A program made the position numbers and the translations under genes. From contig NC_068561.1 in the NCBI RefSeq assembly GCF_022201045.2, forward strand, positions 22,698,501 to 22,762,500: a stretch of 64,000 nt of DNA, in the 5' to 3' direction. Each line of letters starts with the position of its first letter. The stretch's first letter is position 1. Positions 11,331 through 22,868 of the stretch are shown piece after piece. Source of the DNA: Citrus sinensis (lineage: Eukaryota; Streptophyta; Magnoliopsida; Sapindales; Rutaceae). Under the pieces are notes generated by a model. The model was not told the DNA's origin, did not search any database, and was given only the letters and a program-made list of their open reading frames with translations.

Positions 11331-14300
11331 TTATTTTTGTTGATAATAACTACCACAACAAATTAAGAAGCGTAATATAGAGTTTTATTCAATCAACTGA
11401 GAGCAAAATCAGCTTAACTTTCTATGTAAGGTTAACTTGAGCAGCATTGCATTCGAAAAATTGCAATACCAAAGGAGAGCCTTTAGACCTTAATGTTAAA
11501 AGTTACTTCAATAGCATATATGTATAAAACTAAAATTATATATTGTGTGTGCTCGTGATGGATAGACACGATGAATAAATTCTGATTGTATAGTTGGATC
11601 TACAAAAATAAATTTAATAAGAAGTATCAAAGTGTTATAATTTTATTTAAGAAAAGTATGAGATGTGATATTTGATAATATCTGATCATATACAAATGAA
11701 AAAAGCCACAAATACCAGCTTCTTGCAACGAAAAAGAACAAAGCAATAGGGGAGTCTTCTTTTAAGGAAACACATGCTTTCCCCAATTCAAGTTTCACTT
11801 TTTTAAAGGAATGCATGTTAATTAGTTCCACATTAACATTATAATCAATTAACATGCATATGTAATTTACTGCAATACTAACAAGCAGAAATCTATTTCA
11901 ATCATTTTGTTTTGCTGAATCCAATGTTAATTTTTAGGTCAAAAGATGTTCATGGATTGAGATTAAATTGTATTTGTCTTTCTAGAGAAAATTCTTTATA
12001 CCCAATTATTTTCTAATTCATATATGAGAGAGCATCGAATTTCAAATTGACTTATTGCAACATTTAAAAAATTTTGTTAGTTATGTTGATTATTGTTTCT
12101 ATTCTCTTTTAAATAAAAAGTTCTAAAATACGGTATCTAAACTCTAAAATAAATCACAAAAACAAGAATAACGAAAATGATAAAACATGCCGAACTTTTT
12201 CATTTAAGATGCATTTCAGTTTGTGATATTGTTTCAGGCTGATTGTTGGGATGTCAATATATTCAACCTAAAAAAAGTAACCAATTTGGTGGAGGAACTT
12301 ATCATAGCCCAAAAGACTTCCTTTTATTAGCTCAATAAGGGACACAACTCAACACTTGTGGAAGATGACACTACCTATGATTCTTTCGTCTGTCATGCGT
12401 TGTTCTACCATCAATATGGGACATAATTCAACACCTGGGAGAGTGATAATAGCTCCGATCCTTTCGTTTGTTTCGTATGTATTGTTCTACACTCACATTC
12501 TAGCTATTATGGTGTGCTTTGACTTGTTGGGGTCGAACTAAAATGTCAAGGTATCTTATCTAAACGAACTAGACTATTGAAAGAAGGAATTCTTTCTATT
12601 TATAAACTTAAGTGAATCTATTTTACTAACGACTAGCGGATATAATTTAACTACAACAAATAGAAACAGGGACAAAATTTTAGTTTTAATTTCCGTAGAT
12701 GTTTTATTATAATATCGTGAATAATTGTTGTAATGTAATGTTATCACATCACATCCCCCTCCAAATCTCTAATGTTGGTAGAACTCAATGTGAATATGAA
12801 TATTAAGTCATGTATTCTCATTTGTTTTTTTTTTAAAAAATACTGAATTAATTATTGCCAGATCTCAGAATGAAAGCTTCAGAGTGTCATACTTGAGGAC
12901 GTGGAAACTCACCCACAGAAAACAAGAATAAAAACAATTTTTTACATCTCATCGAATTGGAGAAACAAATGATGTTACATCATTTCAATCCATGAAAAGC
13001 CGCATTTTCAGACGAAGCATGCTTATTTTATGGGAAAATTAATCATAAATATAAATAAACCATCGAGAAAGCTGAATTTTTTAGTTTATGAGTCGCGACA
13101 TGCAGAATACTGAAAAGTGCTTTTCTATAAGTGCCTCTCATCAATCTCAATCAAAAGCAGACAACAAGTGTCTGTTTTGCTTATTAAAATTACAAAGTGC
13201 TTCCACCTTTTTCCGTTTTCTTCTTTCATGGTTTTAGGAACACACTAATCTTGAACTACCAAAAGTTATAATAATCTTTGATACCCACTTAAAATAATTA
13301 TAATTTCATGTTAGTGCTCTACTTTTATTTATTTTTTTTTTTTTCTCTTTTCTATGTCCATGCTTTGGAACATGATGCAGCCTCATTGAATTATCAAAAG
13401 TTAACGCAATTTTGATATCTTAGATTCAAAATTATTTTTTTGATGTGACCTTAGTGAGCGTAATGATGAAACCCACTTTTATTTATTTATTTGTTTTTTA
13501 AATGATCGTACAAAGAATGTGCATCACATGGTCCAGCCCTCCAGTTGGTCACTAGCTTTCCTCAAGGTCTCATTTGATTTTGCCTTTTAGCTCCATTTAT
13601 TTATTATGGAAGTTCAAGCTTAATATGGAAAAAAAAAAAAGAATTGAGCTAACCTCGGATGTTGTTATAATTTGATGATGATTCACAACTCATATCTTAG
13701 TTTCACTAATGTTGTTTATTATTGTTTGTAGTATTTGTATAGTCATCTCATGATGAAAATTTTAGATTATGATAATAATCAATACAGAGATAGAAGTAGA
13801 AAATTAATGAACAATATTACGCTAAAGTAATACAATATAATAGGATCATAAATAAATGACGACAAGCAAAAATAATATAAAATACAGACAAGATAAAGTA
13901 TAATAAAACGATGTATTTAGCTTAATTGAAAATATAATTTAATCGATAAGTTTCATTTTTTCTTTATTTTTTCATTAAAAAATAAGTTTGGGATTGAGGT
14001 GGTCTAATTTTTAATCTATAAACAAAATATCCAACAGCCGAATATGGGCACTTAATCTAAATTCAATAGAATTACAATAGTCGGAAATCATACTCAAAGT
14101 TTCTCCCATTCATAATAATGGTTTGGATTTAGCATTTCAAAGATGGTCCTGTATTTTAATTACCTGGCCTTTTGATTAAGAAGAAATGAGAATAAATAAT
14201 TATTTTTCCTATTTTTTTTTTTTCGTTGTTTCTTTGATTCTTGATAGGTTGGGCTCCTTGCAAAGTGTACAGACAGCTTTAAAACACGATGATGCACAAT

Positions 14301-15735
14301 GTCCGCGCGAAGAGAAGGGTATTGACTATTGATTTGAACTGGCTGTATTAATTAGACAGACCAAAGTGAAAGTGGAATATAATTTTATTGAAAAATTTAA
14401 GAGCCTTTCGGTGCAATGTGTTCATACTAAAAGGAACTCCATGTCAACTATTAGGGAAAAGTAGCAGTACTAAAATCCTTGCTTTCTTTCTTTATTTTAT
14501 TGTTAATTATTTCCTCAACTCGAATGTCAAAAGATGATGGCCTAACTTTTTGACAAACTTAAAAAAAAAAAAAAAAAAAAAGTACGTTGTGTAAAAGTAA
14601 AGCCACTTAACACTCACTTAGCATTTCAGTATATAATTAATGGGGTCGAAGGTATTTTTCTCTGTATTGACTTGGATGATATCCTTTTTTTCTCTTGATT
14701 CATTAGAGAGGAACAACCAAACAAATCAAGAAAAGCAATATCTGTAGTTATTAGTGAAGCACAAAGTCTTTCAAGTTTCCATTAGACTTTCATTAACTGC
14801 ATATGAAAAGACCAAAGTGCCCTAAATAAAATAGATCATTCTTTAGTATTGGTTGTAAAAAGTTATGATGAAATACAAATAGACCAATTCTCTATTAGGA
14901 ATAGTTTGATAACATTGTAGTCGTTAAAATAATTACTATTAGTTGTGCCATATAAATAATCAGTTGCCAAGAAAATCCGTTAAATGTTTAGTAAAATTTA
15001 TTTTTAAAAATATTATGAGTTTTAAAAACAGTCGTATGTGTTTGGTAAATCTTACTGTTGAACTGCAGTAGGAATATAAATAACTGAATTAGACAAAATA
15101 TTGAATAAAATTTATTTATATATTTATAAACATGTATATAACATATTTTTTATTGTATAGATATAATAATTAATAACTAAAATAAATATTTTATATTATT
15201 AATTTTATTTTTATTTCGTTATTTCAATATAATTGATAATAATAATAATAATAATCTCTTTAAAGTTAGTGATTCTATTTTCTGATTAATAAAGGTGATT
15301 CTTAAATTTTTATAATATATATGAGGATATATATAAAATTATATTAAATATAAAAAGTAATTCTCAAAATCAGATTTTGAAAAGTCACTCCTACCCTACT
15401 TTTCAAAATCTACTATAAGATAATGTGATTTTGCCAAAAATAATTTATAAAAAATTTACTAAACATTAAAATTAACTTTTAACTTTTTAAAATCACTTTT
15501 GAGTTTTCTAAAAACAATTCCTTCACATAACTCTTCATCTCACATTATGAATTCTACCTCTATAAAAAATGCTCACTGATACAATAATAGTTTATGTCCA
15601 TATACTAATAGCATCCCGCAAACTAGGCACATGGAAGTTTGCTCTCAGGAAGTACTTTAAAAGCATTCTCTTAGAGACAGCCTTCCGAAATCGGCCGAGA
15701 GGATGGCATTCGACTAAGCCCATCCGTTAAAGAGC
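11331..15735. other. AT-rich intergenic region
   Basis: No gene seen. It holds a diverged tandem repeat at 12339-12497, a 20-base poly(A) at about 14562, and a very AT-rich block at about 14880-15550 that resembles a degenerate non-autonomous transposon but lacks clear ends. Confidence 0.4.
12339..12497 (+). repeat. Two diverged ~79-bp tandem copies
   Basis: The segment starting GGGACACAACTCAACAC at 12339 recurs at 12418 as GGGACATAATTCAACAC, followed in both by a TTTCGT and a TTGTTCTAC block. The copies have diverged by point changes and small indels. This is probably part of an old transposon or LTR. An open frame across it is a by-product. Confidence 0.6.
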
Positions 15736-16451
15736 AAACCCATTACATGAATTTAGCGACGGGCCCATGCTTGCATGTGTGGGTGCTCAAGTAATCAAAT
15801 TAAACTAAATCACATGGAAAAATATTAAAAAAAATCAGATGGAAAAAAGCCTGCTAAGATAGTACATAAAACCCATCACTCATTTTGCCTCGATTTATTA
15901 ATGAAGGCTGGAGGGAGGCAATAACCGATTCTCTCACCAAAAATCAGAGCTAGTGTGTCACATGGTCGTGTTCGTTTTGTGTTAAATTTATTATGACCGA
16001 AACACGATCTATTTAATAACCGTCTAAAAAAATTAAGATTTTTATCCAACAAGAAAAATAAATAGATCACCCAGTAACATCTATATATTTAATAAACCCA
16101 TTACATGAATTTAGCGACGGGCCCATGCTTGCATGTGTGGGTGCTCAAGTAATCAAATTAAACTAAATCACATGGAAAAATATTAAAAAAAATCAGATGG
16201 AAAAAAGCCTGCTAAGATAGTACATAAAACCCATCACTCATTTTGCCTCGATTTATTAATGAAGGCTGGAGGGAGGCAATAACCGATTCTCTCACCAAAA
16301 ATCAGAGCTAGTGTGTCACATGGTCGTGTTCGTTTTGTGTTAAATTTATTCTGACCGAAACACGATCTATTTAATAACCGTCTAAAAAAATTAAGATTTT
16401 TATCCAACAAGAAAAATAAATAGATCACCCAGTAACATCTATATATTTAAT
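15736..16451 (+). repeat. Near-perfect 358-bp tandem duplication
   Basis: Copy 1 is 15736-16093 and copy 2 is 16094-16451, joined head to tail. The only difference I find is A at 15993 against C at 16351. Both copies contain the same 64-codon minus-strand open frame, which has no recognisable domain. The unit has a GC-richer start and an AT-rich end. The identity points to a very recent duplication or to an assembly artefact. Confidence 0.93.
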
Positions 16452-18800
16452 AAGATTTACATCAAATATTTGCATTTCGTTACACAAACACACACCAAAA
16501 AATATATATAAAAAATATTATTTACCAATGTTATAAAATATAGTTATCTACCAATATTTTACACATTTACACAGTTAAAATTCTAAATCTATATAAAATT
16601 TAATAAATAAAACACCATGTATACGTTCATCCTTCCGAAAACAAAAGAGCGAATCATGTCCAATATTTGAGTTTTAATAACAATTACCTACAAATTGAAT
16701 TAGAATAGAAAATATAAATCATATTATTAATCGAATAAATGAGTGTAGAATTTTACCCTAATCTAACACGAAAAAAAAAATTGTGTCAACCCAGTCTTGA
16801 CCAATTTGATAATCATGTCAAATTTAATAACTCATACCCATTTATTTATGTCGTGTTCATGTCGAGTATTCGGATCTTATCAAAATTTTTCGGCTCTACC
16901 AAAACTATCGCTAATTATTAAACAAACACTTCTATGAAAACGAGAAACTTAATAAATCACTTAAGTTTGAGTTAAACGTGCATCTTAAGTTTATTACTTT
17001 AGATTAAAAGAACGTCTTATTCTGTTTTTGCACAACAGTTTTAATCTTCTAATGAGTGACAACTCGGATAATATATAGTGAGCTAGTGATATTGTTATCT
17101 GCATCATATTGTCAATTTAAACTTCAATTCTATTTAAGGGAGTACAGTACTCGAATTTATAAAATGGAAGACATTGCTCGCTTAATGGAATACTCTTGTG
17201 TACACAACAAATTTTGAGTAGACGACTTTTGATTAATTAGAAAAAATAGCATCGGATAAGTATTGGAATGGATGGTCTCCATATATAGATCCATAACAAA
17301 AAGTATTAATTAAAAAAGTCCAATACATCTCGTCAATTCTCGCATGATCACAAGATGTTTTTAATTTTTATTTATTTTATTTTTCTGTCTCTTTTTTACT
17401 TTATGTTTTTAGGTTTTTCTACTTATTTTCTATTTCCGTTTCTTTCTACATTGTCTTTCCTTTGCGGTGGCTTATTTTTCTTTGTTGGTTGTTCGGTATT
17501 GGTTCTTTACTCCTTTGGAGGTTCTTTTGGAGGCTGTGGATGGATTCCTCTCAAAGTTTATATTGGGATCGTGTTAGTATCCGGATTCAGAGGGTATGAC
17601 CACATTAGAGTCGATGAGTGGCTCTAATAGTGGTGTATCAAGTTTCAATGGCCTGGAGTGATTGCTCATCGAAAGGTTTTCTTTGATAAATAAGGATGGT
17701 TTTTTTTTTTTATAGATTTTTTTGGTTATTATTATTATTATTATTTTCTGTGCTTTGTTATTAGCATTACGTTGGTGTATTATATTACCGATACAACAAC
17801 ATTCTTTCTCCGATTGGAAGGGTTTGACACTTTCACGTATATTAGCTAGGGTGGGTAAACTTGTCTAGTTCCTTAGAAGTAATCCGTTGCTTAAGTAGTT
17901 TTAATGTGTGAAATATTTTGTTATCTTTTCGGTTATAAGAAGTTTGAAGTGCTTGTAGTTGTATAATTGCATTTTGTTGTTAGGCATCGCCCTAACCTTG
18001 GCTTGAGTTAGGTAAGTCTAATTTGGTCTTATACTTGCGGTATTGTATTATTTATTGGCTATTATTGGTCTTTTAATAAGAGGTATAGTTCCCTACAAAA
18101 AAAAAAAATGAATAAAATACAATAGATTTTAAGAGAAGATTTACAAGCATCTCACTCAACAGTAGCTTCATTTTTATATGAAACGAAAGTTCGGAGACAT
18201 ACTGTGCAAAAGTTGATAAGAGCAATAACAGAAATGAATCATTGTTGTCTTACTATGATTAGAAATCGAGTGTACTGTTCAAAATTTAGAATTTGGTTCT
18301 ATATATATGTCGGGGTAAAAATGAATTGACGAAGGTGTTTTGTAATTATATCAAACGTTGTACATTTAATTTAACTGTAATTAAGGAGTATTAGTTATTT
18401 TTTTCTTTTTTGGCTGAACCTCGTCAAAAGCGAGGGAGTGTATTAATTCAAATGAAAAAAAAAAAAAAACTATAAAGGGGAGACAAAATGAACCTACATC
18501 CTTATTTCTTAGTAAGAACACGACATTAAACAAAACCAATAGATGAACTGCGAAGAGAACCATTGAACAGCTTATAACCTGTTTGGATCAGTTGTGCTAC
18601 CACAGTATAGATGCCTCAAACGAGGCTTTAAACGCCCAAAAAATCAACTAAAATAACATTAAGGAAATTCATTAGCATCTGCACGACATCTGAGGGCAGA
18701 TTATGCCACAAGCTAGCCAAGTTCTTATCCCACAGCCTACTAAATTTTGACACTGCTAATTCCCTGAAGGTAGTAGAGAAGTGGAAATTCATAATAAGAG
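16452..18800. other. Intergenic region with retroelement-like debris
   Basis: No gene seen. The stretch 16700-16920 contains a decayed motif around TCGTGTTCATGTCG that is common in plant repeats. From about 17350 to 18109 a T-rich, G/T-biased segment ends in a poly(A) run at about 18098-18109, the look of a LINE 3' end, but no reverse transcriptase is readable. A GAACCTCGTCAAAAGCGAGG-like hairpin near 18415-18440 is also repeat-like. Confidence 0.35.
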
Positions 18801-18803
18801 TAG

Positions 18804-19792
18804 GGGTGTTTGTGGATTGGACATCAATCTATATCTGATGTGTGATTTTACATATTATAAATTTTCAATTCAATCCAATTCACGGATTGGTAAAATTTAA
18901 GGCAAATCCAATCTACCAATTTGCGGATTGGTTCGTGGATTAAAATTTTTTAACTATGGCAAATCTACAAACTAATTAAAAAAATCTAATTTAAAAATAA
19001 TTTTCCTACCAATCAAGTTCAAAATTGAAAATATTAAAATAAATTAATTGCTTGAATAAAGTTAGAATAATATATTTAAAGTTTCAAAATATAACATACC
19101 GAAAATAAAAAATCTCATTTGTTTAGATAAACATATGAAAATTAAATTATTAACTTAAGTCTATACAAAAGTTAAAACTTGATAGCTTGGATGATTTGTC
19201 AAAATGTCCACCTCTAATTTGTATTTTGTATTTTAACATGAACAAGTAGACATAATTGAAATAGATTACAAATAGAAATATTTTATTTATTATAGTTAAC
19301 GAATATTTACACTTACTTTCTATCCCATCAAATGCTATCAAGTTTCATCAAATATATTCTCGTCAGCTTCCAAAATCTTTATACATGTAAGACAAAAGAA
19401 AAATGTCAATTTAGAAAAATAGAATAACAATATAAATTTTAACTTTAGAATTTTTACTATTAACAGAGCTATTTTTTAAATTATTCAATTATTTAATTAT
19501 TTTTTATTTCATATTATTATTGAATAAAATATAATATGGTCTTAATATAATTATATTTTGAATTATTTATTTATTAGTAAGTAGTAACTCTAAATTTACA
19601 AGTTTTATTTTTAATTAAATAAATATTTTTTTAGAGATTCGCTGATTTTGATAGATTTATGGAAGTAAATTTATATCAAATCTATCGACTGAAGATTTTT
19701 TAAAGTTTCAATCCAATCCATTCCACCAATTCACAAATCCGAATTTCATGAATTAGATGAATTAAATGGATCGGATTGAATTGTGAACACCC
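18804..19792. repeat. Candidate hAT-like non-autonomous element
   Basis: The left edge reads GGGTGTTTGTGGATTGG and the right edge, on the other strand, reads GGGTGTTCACAATTCAATC, so the ends are related inverted repeats of about 15-20 bases. The interior repeats GGATTGG/CCAATCC motifs and is otherwise very AT-rich, with no transposase. I could not find a clean target duplication, so ends are approximate. Confidence 0.4.
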
Positions 19793-20629
19793 ATAATTGA
19801 AAGTTTTAATTTCCAATTCAAACAAAATTTTTAAGGCACCAAGGCACCAAGGAGTAAATTGAAAACCAACATCTTCTAGCAAGAGATTATGCCACTTCTC
19901 TATCAAAAGCCAATTCGATTACAAGAATGTTTGTCATTAATTGAGTATAAATGATCCTGGTATTTGATCTAAATTACCCAAGCATTCACTCAAAACAGTT
20001 CCGCATCAGGACACCACAAGTCGAACGCTTTTGACCATTGGAAGTGCTTTGACTATAGGAATATTTACAAGATAAAACATAATTATCTTAGTTAATCGTG
20101 TAATCGAATAATGAAAGGGAACATGAACATAAATAAATAAAAGAAGTAAAAATAAGTTCTTTCCTAGAAATGTGAGTAGTAGTGATCATGAGAAGATCCT
20201 ACTACTCAAAATACACTCATCAAGACATGAACTCGGTCGAGCCATTAGTCCATCAAAGAGTAATTTGTAATTTGACTTTAATTAAGAAACATTGAAAAGA
20301 TGAAATAATAGAATTATCTTAATTAGTCGCGTAAACCAATTATGAAAGAGAACATTAAAAAACAAGAAAAATGGGGAAAATGAGAAGAAAAAAAAAGGGA
20401 GGCCGGTCTTCAATAGAAACAGGAGTGATCGTCTAAGGGACCCAGTTGGAAAGTGAACGCAACTTTTTTTGTTTTCCAAATTCGGAGATAAAAACCCTAA
20501 AGACAAAAACCACCGAAAGCATATTGAAATCATTTTCATATTCAAAACTTAGCACTTCTATTTCATTAGCCCACATTTCCATTTGCTTAGTCAAACAAAC
20601 ATAACCCACAATCAAAAACAATCATCATC
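19793..20629. other. Upstream region of the bHLH gene
   Basis: AT-rich intergenic sequence leading into the bHLH 5' UTR. It contains a short inverted repeat at 20174-20207 and no recognised gene. Confidence 0.4.
20174..20207. repeat. Short hairpin
   Basis: GAGTAGTAGTGATC pairs with GATCCTACTACTC, with one bulged base and a six-base loop. It lies about 420 bases upstream of the bHLH start codon. It is too short to be a microRNA precursor. Confidence 0.55.
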
Positions 20630-21817
20630 ATGCAGCCGGAAAACTCAGAGCTCTACCGGTTTCTTGCCCAAAACGGGGTTGGGTATTATGGGTTCCCTGG
20701 GAGTGCTTGTGAATTCTCCTCGATGATGCAGCAGAGCTTCTGTAGCTCCTCCTCTTATAGTTTCCCTTTGGAGGTGTCAGGTCTTACTGAAACGACGCCG
20801 GAGGATCGGGCACTTGCTGCTTTGAAGAATCATAAAGAAGCTGAGAAGAGGAGAAGAGAGAGAATCAATTCTCATCTTAATAAGCTTAGAAGTATTCTTT
20901 CTTGCAACTCTAAGGTATAATTAAATTAATTCATGTATATATAGCCCTCTGTGTCTTTATTGTTATTATGTGCATGAGAATTCATTAACTCTTTATATTC
21001 AATAAACTTTTTTTCCCCTCTTTTTACAAGTAGGCGATTGTTTCTGAAGATAAGATTTTCCGGAGAAACTAGATTTAATTTCGTCATATGATAATTTTTC
21101 TAATTTATAATTTATTTTTTCTTCAAAATCCTGTATGAATGAGTTCAGATAGTAAAATCTTGGATGGATAAATCATACATGTCTCCAAATCCATGCTTTT
21201 TAGCTTTGAATGTTCAAACTGTAAGTACAGTATCTGAAAAAGAAAAAGAGGGAAAAAAACAAAAGAAAAATCATTCCTAGTTTCTAGGGTTACTGTGTAT
21301 TTGGGAAAGTAGGCAAGCTTTTTTATTATTTCGGTATTTCTTTTATTGTTATTATTATTTAATTTTGATTTTTTATTTTTAACAGCTAGACAAGGCTTCA
21401 CTCCTTGCAAGGGTGGTTCAGCGGGTGAGAGAATTGAAAGAACAAACCATTGAACTAACAGAGGTCGAATCATTCCCATCAGAAACCGATGAAATCACTG
21501 TGCTTGCATCCAGTGATTACTCCAGCGACGGGACTTTGATTTTCAAGGCTTCTTTGTGCTGCGAGGATCGCTCTGATCTTTTACCCGACATCATCGAGAT
21601 TTTAAAATCCCTCCATCTAAAGACACTGAAAGCAGAAATGGTGACACTTGGAGGAAGAATCCGCAACGTTCTTATCATCGCCGCTGAGAAAGATCACAGC
21701 ATCGAATCAGTCCATTTCTTGCAAAATGCACTCAAGTCTTTGCTAGAAAGATCAAATTCTAGTGACCGGTCCAAAAGAAGACGGGTATTAGATCACAAAA
21801 TAATGATCCAACAATGA
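20630..21817 (+). CDS. bHLH transcription factor, bHLH106/107-type with ACT-like C-terminus
   Basis: Encodes a 238-residue nuclear DNA-binding protein in two exons, 20630-20914 and 21386-21817, split inside the bHLH loop as expected for this subgroup. The bHLH domain covers about 66-113: basic region KNHKEAEKRRRERIN with H68, E72 and R76, the H-E-R triad that contacts E-box/G-box DNA, then helix 1, a short loop and helix 2 (DKASLLARVVQRVRELK). Residues about 135-220 form an ACT-like fold (FKASLCCEDRSDLLPDIIE), used for dimerisation in related factors. The C-terminus has a basic KRRR cluster that may aid nuclear import. The N-terminal 60 residues are Ser/Phe-rich and not conserved enough to assign. 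The start is the first ATG after an in-frame break. Target genes cannot be read from this window. Subfamily call rests on remembered Arabidopsis bHLH106/107 sequences. Confidence 0.9.
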
Positions 21818-22407
21818 AATTAATTACTAGCTCAAATTTTCAGTAGTTTTTTTTTTTTTTTGGTTTAATTTCTGTGGGCTGGCTTGGTTGTAATTGTACG
21901 TACGTACGTACGTTTGTGGGGTCAAAAAAGAAAAAAGAAAAAGAAAAAGTACTGAGTGTGGCAGTGTGGATTTGTGTGAATTTGATCTAGGGTTTTAGAT
22001 TTTTAGAATCTAAAACTTGGATCTCTGTTGTATCTTTGCCTTTAAGAAGAAATCGTTGCGGCGAATCAAAGAATCTCTGGAGTTATGAAAATGAAGAAGA
22101 GAAGTAATATATTTCTGTGAGTTCCCAAGTAAAGCACTTACAAATAATACATACATACATACAAACATATATATATAAAATTTCAATTTAAAATTTTAAA
22201 GTGCAGAAAAATTTAGCAAAGTTTTAGAACCGTGCGGTTTTAAAGTTCAATTTTATAATGCTATTAAATTCTAAGGTTTTAAAGTTTGTCTGGACTTTCC
22301 TGAATTTTAAAATATCAGACCAAAAAATTACTCTACACACACACACATAATTCTTCTCTGATGCGGGTATCTTTATATATATATATAGTATGATCGCTCT
22401 CATTTTT

Positions 22408-22535
22408 TTTATGCGGGCACGCTTTTAAATTGTGAGATTTAAGAGAGTTAATTTTTAACTCTTTTAAATTGCACAATTTGTAATTCATTCAAAAATAACT
22501 CTCCAATTCAAGAGCGTGTCTGCATTAAAAATGCT
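22408..22535. repeat. Small MITE, family copy 1
   Basis: The left end reads ATGCGGGCACGCTTTTAAA and the right end, on the other strand, ATGCAGACACGCTCTTGAA, giving imperfect terminal inverted repeats. The interior holds paired TTAAGAGAGTTA / TAACTCTTTTAAA motifs. It has no coding capacity. The same structure recurs at 22713 and 26215. Confidence 0.6.
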
Positions 22536-22712
22536 ATTAAACTCCACAGTTTTAAAGTGAACAAAAAAACTACTATATATATAGTTCTTCTTTCATGCGG
22601 ACATTTTTCATTTTTTTTATGCGAATATGCTGTTAAATCATGTTATGTAATAACAATGCCCATATTAAAAAAACTTGAGGACACCAACACACACACACAC
22701 ATTCATATATAT

Positions 22713-22837
22713 CATTTTTTTTTTGTTCGGACACATTTTTAAATTATAAAATTTTAAAAAAAAAATTTAGCTCTCTTAAATCGCATACTTTACAGTTAAT
22801 TCAAAATTAACTCCCCCGTTCAAGAGTATGTCCTCAT

Positions 22838-22840
<3 letters not shown>
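22713..22840. repeat. Small MITE, family copy 2
   Basis: Diverged copy of the element at 22408: left end TTCGGACACATTTTTAAAT, right end on the other strand ATGAGGACATACTCTTGAAC, with the same internal AGCTCTCTTAAAT block. An AT repeat abuts its right end. Confidence 0.5.

Positions 22841-22868
<28 letters not shown>

Noticed and set aside
15876..16428. Two nearly identical 64-codon minus-strand frames
   Set aside because: They are the same frame in the two copies of the 358-bp duplication, with no known domain; not evidence for a gene pair.
17355..17627. 90-codon hydrophobic frame
   Set aside because: Low-complexity Phe/Leu translation of T-rich sequence, probably part of retroelement debris.
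20174..20207. microRNA precursor
   Set aside because: The stem is only 13-14 base pairs; no known plant microRNA sequence was recognised here or elsewhere in the window by eye.
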